DNA from: Deinococcus malanensis
GTDB lineage: Bacteria; Deinococcota; Deinococci; Deinococcales; Deinococcaceae
NCBI RefSeq assembly: GCF_014647655.1
Contig: NZ_BMPP01000010.1
Coordinates: 106,022 to 170,021, forward strand
Direction of reading: 5' to 3'
DNA length: 64,000 nucleotides
Positions 47,952 through 63,099 of the stretch are shown here, piece after piece. The notes under the pieces were generated by a model, which did not search any database, had not been told where the DNA came from, and was given only the letters and a program-made list of their open reading frames with translations. How positions within the stretch are numbered: position 1 is the first letter of the stretch; every line of letters starts with the position of its first letter. Position numbers and translations under genes: made by a program.

Positions 47952-48102
47952 GAGTCAGTATGGCCCGCTGCCCTGTGCGGCTTACCCCTGGGCACGTCTA
48001 GATTTCTGCCAGTCACGTCAGAATTCCGACAGGAGATGTGTGAATAATTTAGATCACTTAAAGAAACCCTTCATGTTGGTCTGACGGGTACGGGGAGAGC
48101 GT

Positions 48103-48297
48103 ATGGACGGATCAGGCAACTCTTTGAAAGCCACTTCTTTTGACCCCGCTGATCTGGTCCGTGACGAGGACGGCGAGCTGTATCACCTACCCACCCTGCG
48201 TGCCCTGTACGCCGCAGGCCGTCTTTCGCTGGAGAGTGCTGGCTACCTCCTGCTCATGCAGCATGCCGCGCTTGGCCGCCCCCGCCTGATCGCCTGA
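48103..48297 (+). CDS. Small conserved-looking hypothetical protein
   Basis: This 64-residue soluble protein (FDPADLVRDEDGELYHLPTL, then ALYAAGRLSLESAGYLLLMQHAALGRP) has an acidic N-terminus and two amphipathic helices. There is no signal, membrane segment or known motif. A purine-rich GGGGAGAG ribosome-binding site precedes the ATG, and codon usage matches the genome. An imperfect hairpin (about 48309-48345) follows. Function unknown. Confidence 0.6.
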   Translation: MDGSGNSLKATSFDPADLVRDEDGELYHLPTLRALYAAGRLSLESAGYLLLMQHAALGRPRLIA

Positions 48298-48366
48298 GCA
48301 GGGGATTTCAGGGGCACCGGACTCCGCAGGGGGTGCGGTGCCCTGTTCATTGCGGGCGTCACCGCC

Positions 48367-49155
48367 TCAGCGTGGGACAGTGCGGATGCGGCCCCGAAGC
48401 CCGGCGGTCAGTTCACTGTTCAGCTCCAGTCCCAGTTGACCGGCCAGTTCTATGGTCCACCTGACTGCTTCAGCGTAGGCCTGCTCCAGCTTGTCCAGCT
48501 CCCCGGTCAGGTGGGCATACCGGGCCAGCAGTTCCGGCGGCAGGCGCTGCTCTGCCAGGCGGGCAGGACTGAGCCAGTACTCCGTCTGTCCGGCCTCCAG
48601 GCATGCCAGACGCAGCACGCCGCCCCGCACCCACCACAGCAGTTCCAGGGCGCGCACCTGTTCACCGCGAGCCAGCACGTTCAGACCGAACGCCAGCCAG
48701 TTCAGGGTGCGGTCGAGAATCTGCTGCGCCTCGGCCGTCGGATTCAGCTGTTTGCCGCTCAGGGTCTGCAGAATGGCCGCCAACGCACCGTCCTGGTCCT
48801 TGACCAGCATCCGTTGCGGACGCACATGTTCGCCGGGCCACGCCGCGACACCGGCCAGTTCGTCATGCGACGCCACATGCACTTCCACCCTTAACAGTCC
48901 TGGCAATATCGCCGTGGGCGTGCCGAACTCGTTGACCAGCAGGTGATGGACGGGTGTAATGGCCTCCAGCCAGCCGCTCACGTCGAAAGCCGCCAGAGTT
49001 TCCGGCCGTACGAACAGCCAGTACTCCAGATCAGAGAACCGGTCGGCCGTGCCCTGAGTGAAGCTTCCATACGCCAGCGCGTATGTCACACGGAGGTCCT
49101 CCTGTATGGCGGCACGCAGCTTACGGTCAAGTTCGATTTGCCTGTCCAGACTCAT
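48367..49155 (-). CDS. Lincosamide nucleotidyltransferase-like (Lnu(B/F)-type) protein
   Basis: This 262-residue protein starts with a nucleotidyltransferase domain carrying G30-S31-X10-D42-L43-E44 (LAYGSFTQGTADRFSDLEYW), the pol-β-like signature. A helical C-terminal half (WWVRGGVLRLACLEAGQTEYW) resembles lincosamide and aminoglycoside nucleotidyltransferases. It may adenylylate an antibiotic or another hydroxylated small molecule; real resistance activity is unproven. The ATG overlaps the RidA gene stop (ATGA), so the two are translationally coupled, which is unusual for an antibiotic-modifying gene. Confidence 0.75.
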   Translation of the reverse strand: MSLDRQIELDRKLRAAIQEDLRVTYALAYGSFTQGTADRFSDLEYWLFVRPETLAAFDVSGWLEAITPVHHLLVNEFGTPTAILPGLLRVEVHVASHDELAGVAAWPGEHVRPQRMLVKDQDGALAAILQTLSGKQLNPTAEAQQILDRTLNWLAFGLNVLARGEQVRALELLWWVRGGVLRLACLEAGQTEYWLSPARLAEQRLPPELLARYAHLTGELDKLEQAYAEAVRWTIELAGQLGLELNSELTAGLRGRIRTVPR

Positions 49156-49532
49156 GGAACGATCGCTTCGGCTTCGATCTCCACGAGGTGACGCGGGTCG
49201 ATCAGAGCGGCCACCTGCACCATGGTCGCAGCCGGCCTGATCTGGCCGAACACCTCTCCATGTGCTCGCCCGATCTCTTCCCAGTGGGCGATGTCGGTGA
49301 CATAGATCCGGGTACGCACCACGTCCTCGGGTTCAGCGCCAGCTGCCCTCAGCGCCCCGCAAATGATGTCCAGAACTGCGACAGTCTGGGTGTAGGCGTC
49401 TCCGACCCCCACCACATCCCCGTTCACGGTGGCGGTCGTGCCGGAGACCTGCACCACGTTGCCTACCCGCACGGCGCGCGAGTATCCCATCACTGCCTCC
49501 CAGGGCGACGATCCTGCGATGTTGTGCCTCAC
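49152..49532 (-). CDS. RidA family protein (reactive imine deaminase-like)
   Basis: This 126-residue member of the YjgF/YER057c/UK114 family contains NIAGSSPWEAVMGYSRAVRVGNVVQVSGT at the start, IYVTDIAHWEEIGRAHGEVFG, and RPAATMVQVAALIDPRHLVEIEAEAI with the conserved Arg and Glu. RidA proteins hydrolyse reactive enamines/imines from PLP enzymes. The GTG at 49530-49532 is chosen because the family begins there and TACACT lies 6 bases upstream. The gene is divergent from the thiamine operon and is coupled by ATGA to a nucleotidyltransferase gene. Confidence 0.88.
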   Translation of the reverse strand: MRHNIAGSSPWEAVMGYSRAVRVGNVVQVSGTTATVNGDVVGVGDAYTQTVAVLDIICGALRAAGAEPEDVVRTRIYVTDIAHWEEIGRAHGEVFGQIRPAATMVQVAALIDPRHLVEIEAEAIVP

Positions 49533-49538
49533 GTTCCG

Positions 49539-49544
49539 AGTGTA
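49539..49544 (-). promoter_or_regulatory. Leaderless-type -10 (TACACT) of the RidA gene
   Basis: TACACT ends 6 bases before the GTG at 49532. Confidence 0.5.
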
Positions 49545-49578
49545 GAGGGCACGGTGACGGCCCGTCCGAACCTTTCGC

Positions 49579-49607
49579 TTGACCCGGCCCGGCCGTGGTG
49601 GCACACT
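49579..49607 (+). promoter_or_regulatory. Promoter of the thiamine operon (TTGACC-N17-CACACT)
   Basis: TTGACC (49579-49584) and CACACT (49602-49607) are 17 bp apart. The predicted start near 49614 coincides with the 5' edge of the TPP riboswitch. Confidence 0.65.
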
Positions 49608-49612
49608 CGGAA

Positions 49613-49733
49613 GCGTCACCAGGGGTGCCCACGCTCAGGCCGCAATAGCCGAAAGCGGGGCTGAGAGGGCCTTTTTTTACGGCCTAACCCTAGGAACCTG
49701 ATCTGGTTCATACCAGCGGAGGGAGAGTGACAG
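49613..49733 (+). ncRNA. TPP riboswitch (THI element)
   Basis: The conserved THI-box parts are in order: AGGGGTGCCC at 49621, the pyrimidine-sensing GCTGAGAGGGCC at about 49660-49672, the ACCCTAGGAACCTGATCTGG segment at about 49687, and CATACCAGCGGAGGGA ending near 49726. It binds thiamine pyrophosphate and shuts the operon off when thiamine is plentiful. A 7-T run lies in a variable stem. The adjacent terminator is the expression platform. Confidence 0.96.
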
Positions 49734-49752
49734 GTGCGGAAACGACAGATAC

Positions 49753-49792
49753 CGCCCTCCTCCGAAGTTGCTTTGGGGGAGGGTGATTTTTT
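49753..49792 (+). terminator. Riboswitch expression-platform terminator
   Basis: A 15-bp stem including G-U pairs (49753-49767 with 49771-49785) is followed by ATTTTTT. It is placed after the TPP aptamer and before thiC, so ligand binding should cause premature termination. Confidence 0.85.
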
Positions 49793-49864
49793 GGACCAGC
49801 AGAGAAGGGCGGGCGTGCGCTTTCAAGCGACCAGGCGCGGATCTTCCATAACGTGTTGACCTGA

Positions 49865-52469
<2,605 letters not shown>

Positions 52470-52479
<10 letters not shown>

Positions 52480-52664
52480 ATGGCGAGGCTCATCCGCACC
52501 GTCCCGGCCTGACCCTGCACACCCTGCTGCGCGAACTGGACGTGCGACCCGAGCGGGTCGCGGTGGCCGTCAACGACGACTTCTATCCCGGCGCCCGTGT
52601 GCCGGACCGCCTGCTGGAGCCCCGGGACATCATCGAGATCGTCCGCATCATCGGAGGAGGCTGA
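52470..52664 (+). CDS. thiS: Sulfur carrier protein ThiS
   Basis: This 64-residue ubiquitin-like sulfur carrier has the sequence pattern [21 protein letters not shown], then [18 protein letters not shown] and [15 protein letters not shown]. The C-terminal Gly-Gly is the site of thiocarboxylate formation for ThiG. The ATG at 52470 gives a normal ThiS length; it overlaps the thiE 3' end by 10 bases and has GGAGGAGG upstream. The adenylating partner ThiF is not in the window. Confidence 0.95.
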
Positions 52665-52665
52665 C

Positions 52666-53499
52666 ATGTCCATTCAACACGACCTTCTGACCATCGCCGG
52701 CAAGTCGTTCCGGTCACGCCTGATGCTGGGCACCGGCAAGTTCACCGACCTGCGCGTCATGCGTGAGGCGCTGGAGGCCAGCGGTACCGGGATCGTGACG
52801 GTCGCCATCCGCCGCGTGGAACTGCGTGCGCCCGGCCACGTGGGGCTGCTCGACGCCCTGGACCTGGACCGCTATCAGCTGCTGCCCAACACCGCCGGCT
52901 GCCGCACCGCCGAGGAGGCCGTGCGGGTTGCCCGGCTGGCCCGCGCGGCCACGGGAGTCAGCTGGGTCAAGCTGGAAGTCATTCCCGATCCCCGCTGGCT
53001 GTTGCCCGACCCGGTCGGCACGCTGAGCGCCGCGCACACACTGGTGGACGACGGCTTCACGGTGCTGCCCTACGTACAGCCCGACGCGGTGCTGGCACGC
53101 GCCCTGGAAGATGCCGGGTGTGCCACGGTCATGCCGTTGGCCAGTCCGATCGGCACTGGTCGGGGCCTGCGCACCGGCGAGCTGCTGCGCACGGTGCTGG
53201 ACGGCGCCCGGGTGCCCATCGTCGTCGACGCCGGTCTCGGGGTGCCCAGTGACGCCGCCCAGGCCATGGAAGCCGGAGCGGACGCCGTGCTGGTCAACAC
53301 CGCCATTGCCGAGGCGCGTGATCCGGTAGCCATGGCCCGCGCTTTTGCGCTGGGGGTGCAGGCGGGCAGGCTGGGGTATCTGGCCGGGCGCATGGCCGAG
53401 CGCGACCACGCCAGCCCGAGCAGCCCTGCGGCTGGGGTGCCCCGTCTGCCCGACCCGGAAGTGCCCGACCTTGTGCCCCCGGTGGACGCCCGCGCATGA
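52666..53499 (+). CDS. thiG: Thiazole synthase ThiG
   Basis: ThiG builds the thiazole phosphate carboxylate from deoxyxylulose phosphate, dehydroglycine and ThiS thiocarboxylate. The 277-residue TIM barrel has [47 protein letters not shown], the Schiff-base Lys in [43 protein letters not shown], and [33 protein letters not shown]. The ATG at 52666 follows the thiS stop by one base with GGAGGAGG upstream. The C-terminal tail is Pro rich. Its stop overlaps thiO. Confidence 0.96.
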   Translation: MSIQHDLLTIAGKSFRSRLMLGTGKFTDLRVMREALEASGTGIVTVAIRRVELRAPGHVGLLDALDLDRYQLLPNTAGCRTAEEAVRVARLARAATGVSWVKLEVIPDPRWLLPDPVGTLSAAHTLVDDGFTVLPYVQPDAVLARALEDAGCATVMPLASPIGTGRGLRTGELLRTVLDGARVPIVVDAGLGVPSDAAQAMEAGADAVLVNTAIAEARDPVAMARAFALGVQAGRLGYLAGRMAERDHASPSSPAAGVPRLPDPEVPDLVPPVDARA

Positions 53500-54428
53500 G
53501 CGTCATCGTGGTGGGAGGTGGGCTGATCGGCTCGGCCGTCGCCTTCACCCTGCGGGACGCCGGTCTGGAGGTCGAAGTGCTGGATGCCGACCTGCCCGGC
53601 GCAGCCTGGCGCGCGGCAGCGGGTCTGCTCACGCCGCACGGGGAACGCCTGCATGGCACGCCGCTGCACGCGGACGCCCTGGAAAGTCTGTCCCTGTGGC
53701 CGGATTTTGCCCGGAGTCTTGAAGCGTACGGCGGCCAGAGCGTCCATTTTCGACCCGGAGTGCTGCATATCGGCCGGGGCCAGGGTGGGCAGGAGTCTGA
53801 GCCTGCGCACCAGTCTGTTCCGGAAGAGGGCTCCCTCCATCCGCCCAGCGTGGTGCGCGCCGCGCTGGCGGGGGTGAAGGTCACGCGCGCCCGCGTCCTG
53901 GCCCTGCGCCCGGATACGCGTGGAGTGCGCCTCCAGACTGAAGCCGGTGAACGCCGCGCTTCCCTGGTCGTGCTCGCTACCGGTGCCTGGAGTGGTGCCT
54001 TCGGCCTGCCGGTCCGGGCTGAGCAGGGTCAGGCCCTGCTGCTTCAGGGGGCGAGCGACCATCCCGCCCAGTACGGCACCCGGCGCCGGGGCCGCGGACT
54101 GCATGGCTACGCCCTGGGCCGCCCGGACGGGCTGTACGTGGGGGCGACCGCCCGCGGGTCTGCCATGCAGCCGGACCGTTGGGCCCTGCGCTGGCTGGGT
54201 CATATGGCGCGGACGACGGTGCCTGCTCACGCGGACCGGCCGGTGCAGGCTGAGCTGATGGGCCTGCGACCCATCACGCCGGACGGACTGCCCCTGATCG
54301 CTCCGCACCCTGCGCTTCCTCACGTCGTGGTCGCCACCGGGCACGGTCGCCACGGCGCGCTGCTCGCCCCGCTGACGGCCCGCCGGGTGCTGGCGCTGGT
54401 CCGGCAGACCCTCCGGGAGGCTGCATGA
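53496..54428 (+). CDS. thiO: Glycine oxidase ThiO
   Basis: ThiO oxidises glycine to iminoglycine (dehydroglycine) for ThiG in aerobic thiazole synthesis, replacing the tyrosine lyase ThiH. The 310-residue FAD protein has [20 protein letters not shown] (GxGxxG) at the N-terminus, [21 protein letters not shown], the [15 protein letters not shown] motif and [17 protein letters not shown]. It overlaps thiG by ATGA and thiD by ATGA. Confidence 0.92.
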   Translation: MSVIVVGGGLIGSAVAFTLRDAGLEVEVLDADLPGAAWRAAAGLLTPHGERLHGTPLHADALESLSLWPDFARSLEAYGGQSVHFRPGVLHIGRGQGGQESEPAHQSVPEEGSLHPPSVVRAALAGVKVTRARVLALRPDTRGVRLQTEAGERRASLVVLATGAWSGAFGLPVRAEQGQALLLQGASDHPAQYGTRRRGRGLHGYALGRPDGLYVGATARGSAMQPDRWALRWLGHMARTTVPAHADRPVQAELMGLRPITPDGLPLIAPHPALPHVVVATGHGRHGALLAPLTARRVLALVRQTLREAA

Positions 54429-55207
54429 CTCCCCTGCCGGTCGCGCTGACCATCGCCGGTTCTGATTCCGGGGGAGGCGCGGGCATTCAGGCTGACCTCA
54501 AGACCTTCGAGGCACACGGCGTGTACGGCACCAGCGCCCTGACCCTCATCACGGCGCAGAACACCCTGGGGGTGCAGGCGGTGCAGGCCCTGAGCCCCGA
54601 ACTGGTCACCGCGCAGATTGAATCGGTCCTGGCCGATTTTCCAGTAGCAGCAGTCAAAACCGGGGCACTGGGCAATGCCGAAGTGGTGCGGGCCGTGGCT
54701 GGCGCGTTACGGGGTCGCCAGCTTCCCCTGGTGGTGGACCCGGTGCTGCTGGCCAAGAGTGGGGACACCCTGCTGGATGTCCAGGCAGTGCAGGTCCTGG
54801 TCGAGGAACTCCTGCCGCTGGCGACGCTGGTCACGCCAAACCTACCGGAAGCCACGGTGCTGTTCGGCCCGGAACTGCCCACGCACCTTCCGCTGCTGCT
54901 CAAAGGGGGGCATAGTGAAGGCGAGACCGTGATTGACGAACTTCGCACGCCTCAGGCCCAGTTGCGGCTAGAAGCACCTCGGCAGCACACCCCGCATACC
55001 CACGGAACCGGCTGCACGCTCTCGGCCGCCATCACGGCCAATCTGGCACGCGGCCTTCCACTGCTCGTCGCGGTCAGCGAGGCACACGCCTACGTACAGG
55101 CGGCCATACGCGCCGCGCCGGGACTAGGTTCTGGTCACGGGCCGCTGGGACACGCGCACGCCTGCAAGGGTGAGCTGCGCCGCCCGGAGGTCCGGCTGCC
55201 TTTGTAA
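54425..55207 (+). CDS. thiD: Hydroxymethylpyrimidine (phosphate) kinase ThiD
   Basis: ThiD phosphorylates HMP and HMP-P to HMP-PP, the ThiE substrate. The 260-residue ribokinase-like protein has [30 protein letters not shown] at the N-terminus, [45 protein letters not shown], and the [20 protein letters not shown] motif with the catalytic Cys/Asp region. Its ATG overlaps the thiO stop. It ends the operon 86 bases before paaA, with no clear terminator between. Confidence 0.96.
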   Translation: MTPLPVALTIAGSDSGGGAGIQADLKTFEAHGVYGTSALTLITAQNTLGVQAVQALSPELVTAQIESVLADFPVAAVKTGALGNAEVVRAVAGALRGRQLPLVVDPVLLAKSGDTLLDVQAVQVLVEELLPLATLVTPNLPEATVLFGPELPTHLPLLLKGGHSEGETVIDELRTPQAQLRLEAPRQHTPHTHGTGCTLSAAITANLARGLPLLVAVSEAHAYVQAAIRAAPGLGSGHGPLGHAHACKGELRRPEVRLPL

Positions 55208-55239
55208 CCGTAACCCCGTGCTCCTTTGTGGCTTCGGGG

Positions 55240-55245
55240 TACACT
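55240..55245 (+). promoter_or_regulatory. -10 hexamer (TACACT) of the paa operon
   Basis: TACACT sits 49 bases before the paaA ATG and just upstream of the operator, with a predicted start at about 55252 inside the palindrome. No strong -35 is seen. Confidence 0.45.
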
Positions 55246-55248
55246 GAA

Positions 55249-55264
55249 CCTAACGCCCGTTAGG
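55249..55264. promoter_or_regulatory. PaaR-like operator (CCTAACGCCCGTTAGG)
   Basis: A perfect 16-bp palindrome with a CC centre. Its core CTAACGCCCGTTAG fits the motif CNAACGNNCGTTNG reported, as I recall, for the TetR-family repressor PaaR of Thermus thermophilus. It overlaps the predicted transcription start of paaABCD, the usual place for a repressor. Confidence 0.75.
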
Positions 55265-55293
55265 CAACCCGTGTCTACCCTGGAGGAGTCCAC

Positions 55294-56249
<956 letters not shown>

Positions 56250-56250
<1 letters not shown>

Positions 56251-56831
56251 TGACGGCAGCTTCAACCGACACCCAGTGGCAGCGCTGGGAGGTCTTCAAG
56301 CAGGATGCGCCGGGCCGGCCCTATCAGGCTGTGGGAAGCGTGCATGCCGGCGACCCGGAGCATGCCCTGCTGACTGCCCGCAACGTGTTTGTGCGCCGCC
56401 CGGCCGCCATCAGCCTCTGGACTGTGCGCGAGACTGACCTGCTGACTGCGACCCCTGAGGAACTGGACACCCAGCCTGATCTGCTGGCCACGCCCGGGGA
56501 GGTCAGCACCTATCACGTGGGCATCAAGCGCACCAACAAGCGCTCCATGACCTTCGTGGATCTGGCCGGCACGGTGGACGCATCGGGACCCGGCGACGCC
56601 CTGAGGCAGGCCAGGTTGATGTACCCCGACGCCCTGGCGTGGCTGGTCTTTCCAGAAACGGCAGCGGTCCGGACCGACGACGATCCGGGAACCATCGAGA
56701 GCTGGTTTGCGCCCGCCAGGGAAAAGACGTACAAGCAGCAGCAGTATTACGGCGTGATCGGCCGGCATGTGGGCGAACTCAAGCGTGAGGGCCTGGTGCC
56801 AGGACGCGCCCCAGGGGAAGTGAAGCCATGA
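56250..56831 (+). CDS. paaB: Phenylacetyl-CoA epoxidase subunit B, tandem-domain form
   Basis: PaaB is the small structural subunit of the epoxidase. The usual protein has about 95 residues; this one has 193 and seems to hold two PaaB-like units. The first is at about residues 10-75 ([43 protein letters not shown]), the second at about 90-160 ([42 protein letters not shown]). The two align in order with matching Ala-X2-Ala-Arg and W-V positions. The start overlaps the paaA stop (TGATG); the stop overlaps paaC. Its operon position makes the identity firm. Confidence 0.9.
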
Positions 56832-57619
56832 CCGCGACCCAGCCCGACACCCTAAACCTGACTCCGGAACTGCGTGAAGCGCTGATCCATAAGCTCACCG
56901 CGCTCGCCGACGACGAGATCATCCTGGCGCACCGCGACAGTGAATGGACCGGCCACGCGCCGATCCTCGAAGAGGACATCGCGCTGGCCAACATCGCGCA
57001 GGATGAGCTGGGGCACGCGACCCTGTTTTTGGACCTGCGCCGTGAACTCGACGGCAGTGACGCCGATCAGCTGGCGTACTTCCGGGACGCACCGGACTAC
57101 CGCTGTGTCCGCCTGGTCGAGTTTCCCAGGGGCGACTGGGCCCTGACCATGCTGCGTCAGTTTCTGTTTGACGCCTACGAGGCGCTGTGGCTCGATGAAG
57201 CCCGCTCCAGTGCCTACGCTCCTCTCGCAGAGGTCGCGGCCAAGGCAGTCCGCGAGGAGAAATTTCACCTGCAGCACAGTGCACTGTGGGTCGAGCGTCT
57301 GGCTCTGGGCACCGACGAGAGCCGGCGGCGCACCCAGAACGCCCTGAACAAGTTGTGGCCGCATGTTGGTCAGCTGTTCGAACCCCTCCCCGACGAGGCC
57401 GAACTCGCCACAGCCGGCATCGTGCCGGAACTGGGCGGCGTCCGCGCCCGCTGGGAAGGCGTCGTGCTTTCCCACCTGAAGGAGAAGTGCGGTCTGGAAC
57501 TGCCTGCTGTCACGGACACCGCCCAGGCTGGCCGTGAGGTCCATACCGAACATCTGGTCCCCCTGCTTGCTGAGATGCAGGTGGTAGCCCGCGCCCACCC
57601 GAACGCCGAGGTCTGGTAA
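56828..57619 (+). CDS. paaC: Phenylacetyl-CoA epoxidase subunit C (structural)
   Basis: PaaC is a ferritin-like scaffold that pairs with PaaA. The 263-residue protein has [54 protein letters not shown], and [25 protein letters not shown], which keep the fold of the di-iron family; PaaC proteins generally do not bind catalytic iron. The start overlaps paaB by ATGA. The 3' end is 4 bases from paaD. Confidence 0.95.
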   Translation: MTATQPDTLNLTPELREALIHKLTALADDEIILAHRDSEWTGHAPILEEDIALANIAQDELGHATLFLDLRRELDGSDADQLAYFRDAPDYRCVRLVEFPRGDWALTMLRQFLFDAYEALWLDEARSSAYAPLAEVAAKAVREEKFHLQHSALWVERLALGTDESRRRTQNALNKLWPHVGQLFEPLPDEAELATAGIVPELGGVRARWEGVVLSHLKEKCGLELPAVTDTAQAGREVHTEHLVPLLAEMQVVARAHPNAEVW

Positions 57620-57623
57620 CCCT

Positions 57624-58118
<495 letters not shown>

Positions 58119-58145
58119 GCAGTGCAGGTGCGTTTTTTGCGTGAT

Positions 58146-58171
58146 GGGCCTCTGATACAGGGCCCTTTTTT
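58146..58171 (+). terminator. Rho-independent terminator between paaD and paaZ
   Basis: The stem GGGCC/GGCCC (58146-58150 with 58161-58165) is followed by a run of six T (58166-58171). It lies in the 65-base gap and may reduce paaZ readthrough. Confidence 0.65.
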
Positions 58172-58183
58172 CAAGGAGCTTCC

Positions 58184-60295
<2,112 letters not shown>

Positions 60296-60313
60296 GGGCT
60301 TCGAGAGTGGTCA

Positions 60314-60345
60314 CGGACGCCCAGGCCGGGCGTCCGTTTTGTTTG
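60314..60345 (+). terminator. Rho-independent terminator after paaZ
   Basis: A perfect 9-bp stem (60314-60322 with 60328-60336, loop AGGCC) is followed by TTTTGTTTG. Confidence 0.85.
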
Positions 60346-60437
60346 TCGGCAGCTATTTCACAGGCCGAAATTCTCTAAAGAAGAGCCTTACCTCACCTGA
60401 TGAGAAGCGTGCAGCAGGCAGGATAGGTTGTCCCTGG

Positions 60438-60539
60438 ATGGTCCACGCAACCGACCTGCAGCCCGCGCATCAGAGGATGCAGGGACTGGTTGACGCTGAG
60501 ACCGGGCCACACAGCACCGGAGTCAGACAGCCCCGATGA
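60438..60539 (+). CDS. Possible 33-codon leaderless upstream ORF of the DUF937 gene
   Basis: The frame begins MVHATDLQPAHQRMQG. Its ATG lies 8 bases after a TAGGTT hexamer (60424-60429). Its TGA overlaps an ATG at 60536 in frame with the DUF937 protein, so it could act as a coupled leader. It has no domain and may be chance. Confidence 0.3.
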   Translation: MVHATDLQPAHQRMQGLVDAETGPHSTGVRQPR

Positions 60540-60565
60540 CCGGTCCGGGTGGTTCAGGAGGGTTC

Positions 60566-63034
60566 ATGAACTTGACAGACCTGATGCAGACGTATTTCGG
60601 GGACGCGGCCACAGAACAGCTGGGCCGCGCCGCTGGTCTTGAGCTGCTTGCCGCGCAGCGGGCCCTGGGCGTGGGACTGCCCCTGACCCTGGATGCCCTG
60701 GCAGATCACGCGGCAACCCCACCGGGCCAGGCGCATATCGCAGAGGCCATCGACAATCTGCCGCGCTTCGGCAGTGTGCAGGAGGCACTTGCTGAGGCAG
60801 ATGGGGCGGCCAATCTGCAACAGGCTGGAGAGTTTCTGAGCCCGGTGCTTCTGGGTGGACAGGACGAGAAGATCGTCGCGGCAGCTGCCGCCTCAGCGGG
60901 CCCTGGAGCAGCACCTGACCGAGTTCGGCGCCTGCTTCAGATGACCCTGCCCCTGCTGGTGAGTTTTCTGGCCCAGCGGGGCCTGAGCAGCACAAACATG
61001 GGCGTGCTGCGTGATTTGCACGGCGGTGTGCCCGGGGCAGCTGGGGTTGACCCAGGACCCGCGGCCCAGGCCAGGACAGAGCTACAGGCAGCCAGTGACC
61101 GGACTGCTGATGCCTCGGGTGCCAGAGTTTCAGGTACAGGCGCTTCAGCCGCCACTGCCCTGGGCACCAGTGACCTCCTGGACCAGATGAAAGCCCAGTT
61201 CAGTGGCCAGTATGCCGAGCGGATCGGGACCGCGGCAGGGTTTGGAAACGGCGCACAGCGGGCCACACTGGCCACCCTGCCGGTGGTGCTGAATGCTCTG
61301 GTCAACAAGGGCCGGACCGAAGCTGGGGCCGCCGACCTGATGGCCCAGGCCCGCAGCTACCAGCATCTGACGGATTCGGGCGGGAACCTCAACCTGTCCC
61401 TGCTGGACGATCCAGCTGAAATGGGCCGCCTGGAAGGACAGGGGCGCGGGCAACTGGCAGGTCTGTTTGGCAATGTCAATGAAGTGACTGGCCGTCTGGG
61501 CACGGCGCTGGGCGGAAGTGGCACCAATGCGGGGCGGTTGCTGTCGCTGGTGACGCCGTTCGCGTTGTCGGTGCTGGGCAGCCGGGCGCAGGCGGCCGGT
61601 CTGAACGCTGGGGGGCTTAGTGCCCTGCTGGGAGGACTCAGCGGCAGTAGTCTGGCCGGTCTGCTCCCCGCCGGTCTGACAGGGCTGTCTTCGTTGTTGG
61701 GTCCTGCCTCTACCGTCACGGTTTCCGCTGCTCCGGTCGTCACTGCGGCGCCCATCCACTCTGTTCCAGTGTCGCCGGCTTCTGCGCCCCAGGTAACGTC
61801 CATCTCCACGACCAATGCGACCACGACTGACTCCCCACGCCGACGTGGGTTTCCCTGGTGGCTGATTCCTCTGCTGCTGTTGCTGCTGCTGGGTGGTTGC
61901 TGGCTCCTGCAGCCCCGCCAGAACACTGCGGTCCGCAGCACCACTGGAAATACGGCGACCACCGGTGCATCTACAGGTGTCGTGGTTGAGAGCCCGGTGG
62001 CTGGCTCGACGTTGCCGGCTGCCCCCTTCGTCATGCGAGGGACCGCGCCGGCCGGCACGACCGTGACCATCCGTGAGGGAGGAGAGGAGGTTGCTCAGGT
62101 TACAGCCGACGCAGAAGGCCGCTGGAATACGGACACCCTGACGCCGGCTCCTGGAGAGCACACCTACTCTGTTCAGGGTGGAGGCAGCTCCAGCGATGTG
62201 CGGATCAATGTGGTTGACGCCGCATCCATCAGCACAAGGTCCAGCACTGATACAGGCACGGAGACCGACGAGACAGACACGGTGGGCGGAGCTGAGGATA
62301 CGGGAGATGGCTCGGTTCAGTCGGATTCTGCCGGCCAGGGTCAGAACGGTGACGCGGAAACGGCGTCCCCAGACAACACCACTGCGGGGACGGCCGCGCC
62401 CATCACATCTGCTGAGCCGCAGGAGCTGGAGCCAGTAACCCCGGCGGACGAGGAGGCGTCGGCTCCCGAGCAGCCGGCCGGTGCGGGTGACCTCTCCTTC
62501 ACCGATCCAGCCACAGGAGCCACGCTTCCGGCAGGCGGCTTCACCCTGCGTGGTGCGGGCACGGCCGGACGTCAGGCGGAGCTGTTCGAGGACAACACCA
62601 GCCTGGGACAGGTCACGGTCGGGGAGGACGGCACCTGGAGTTTTGACGTTCCCAGTCCTTCGGCCGGTGTCCATACCTATAGCCTCCGCGAAGCCCAGGG
62701 CGACGAGCTTGCCAGCCTGCGGGTCACCACCAGGGCTGCCGCTGCTGGGGCCGCCGCCGCCAACTGTACCGAGGACTTCAGCCTCAGCATCGCCGATGGT
62801 CAGACCGTCAGTGAGCCCTTCCGCTTTGGCGGCAAGGGACAGGGCAGCGGCTACAGCGTGACGGTCAGGCGCGCAACCCGCGTGATCGGGACCCGGCGGG
62901 TATCGTTGGACGCCAGCTGTGGATGGAACTACGAAAGTAAACCGGGACCTGGAACCATTACCTATGAGGTTCGTCCAGCGGGCGACACCGAGGCTGAACC
63001 CATCAGCACCGTCACCCTGACTGTCAGCGACTGA
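60566..63034 (+). CDS. DUF937 domain membrane protein with Ig-like modules
   Basis: This 822-residue protein has an unusual layout. The N-terminal cytoplasmic part carries two DUF937-type helical domains (about residues 1-150 and 205-380, the second starting DLLDQMKAQFSGQYAERIG), and a Ser/Thr/Pro linker follows. One membrane segment (WWLIPLLLLLLLGGCWLL, about 430-450) is next. The outside part has three Ig-like β-sandwich modules at about 471-540, 642-708 and 732-805, separated by an acidic Thr/Asp/Glu-rich linker. It may link a cytoplasmic assembly to the envelope. The ATG at 60566 has GGAGGG; an upstream ATG at 60536 is possible. Function unknown. Confidence 0.82.
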   Translation: MNLTDLMQTYFGDAATEQLGRAAGLELLAAQRALGVGLPLTLDALADHAATPPGQAHIAEAIDNLPRFGSVQEALAEADGAANLQQAGEFLSPVLLGGQDEKIVAAAAASAGPGAAPDRVRRLLQMTLPLLVSFLAQRGLSSTNMGVLRDLHGGVPGAAGVDPGPAAQARTELQAASDRTADASGARVSGTGASAATALGTSDLLDQMKAQFSGQYAERIGTAAGFGNGAQRATLATLPVVLNALVNKGRTEAGAADLMAQARSYQHLTDSGGNLNLSLLDDPAEMGRLEGQGRGQLAGLFGNVNEVTGRLGTALGGSGTNAGRLLSLVTPFALSVLGSRAQAAGLNAGGLSALLGGLSGSSLAGLLPAGLTGLSSLLGPASTVTVSAAPVVTAAPIHSVPVSPASAPQVTSISTTNATTTDSPRRRGFPWWLIPLLLLLLLGGCWLLQPRQNTAVRSTTGNTATTGASTGVVVESPVAGSTLPAAPFVMRGTAPAGTTVTIREGGEEVAQVTADAEGRWNTDTLTPAPGEHTYSVQGGGSSSDVRINVVDAASISTRSSTDTGTETDETDTVGGAEDTGDGSVQSDSAGQGQNGDAETASPDNTTAGTAAPITSAEPQELEPVTPADEEASAPEQPAGAGDLSFTDPATGATLPAGGFTLRGAGTAGRQAELFEDNTSLGQVTVGEDGTWSFDVPSPSAGVHTYSLREAQGDELASLRVTTRAAAAGAAAANCTEDFSLSIADGQTVSEPFRFGGKGQGSGYSVTVRRATRVIGTRRVSLDASCGWNYESKPGPGTITYEVRPAGDTEAEPISTVTLTVSD

Positions 63035-63049
63035 ACTGAAAAATCAGTG

Positions 63050-63083
63050 AATCAGGGCGCCCCAGCATAAGGGCGCCCTGATT
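63050..63083. terminator. Bidirectional terminator hairpin
   Basis: A perfect 13-bp stem (63050-63062 with 63071-63083, 8-base loop) lies between the convergent DUF937 and DUF2233 genes. Confidence 0.75.
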
Positions 63084-63099
63084 ACATGGTTGAATCGGG

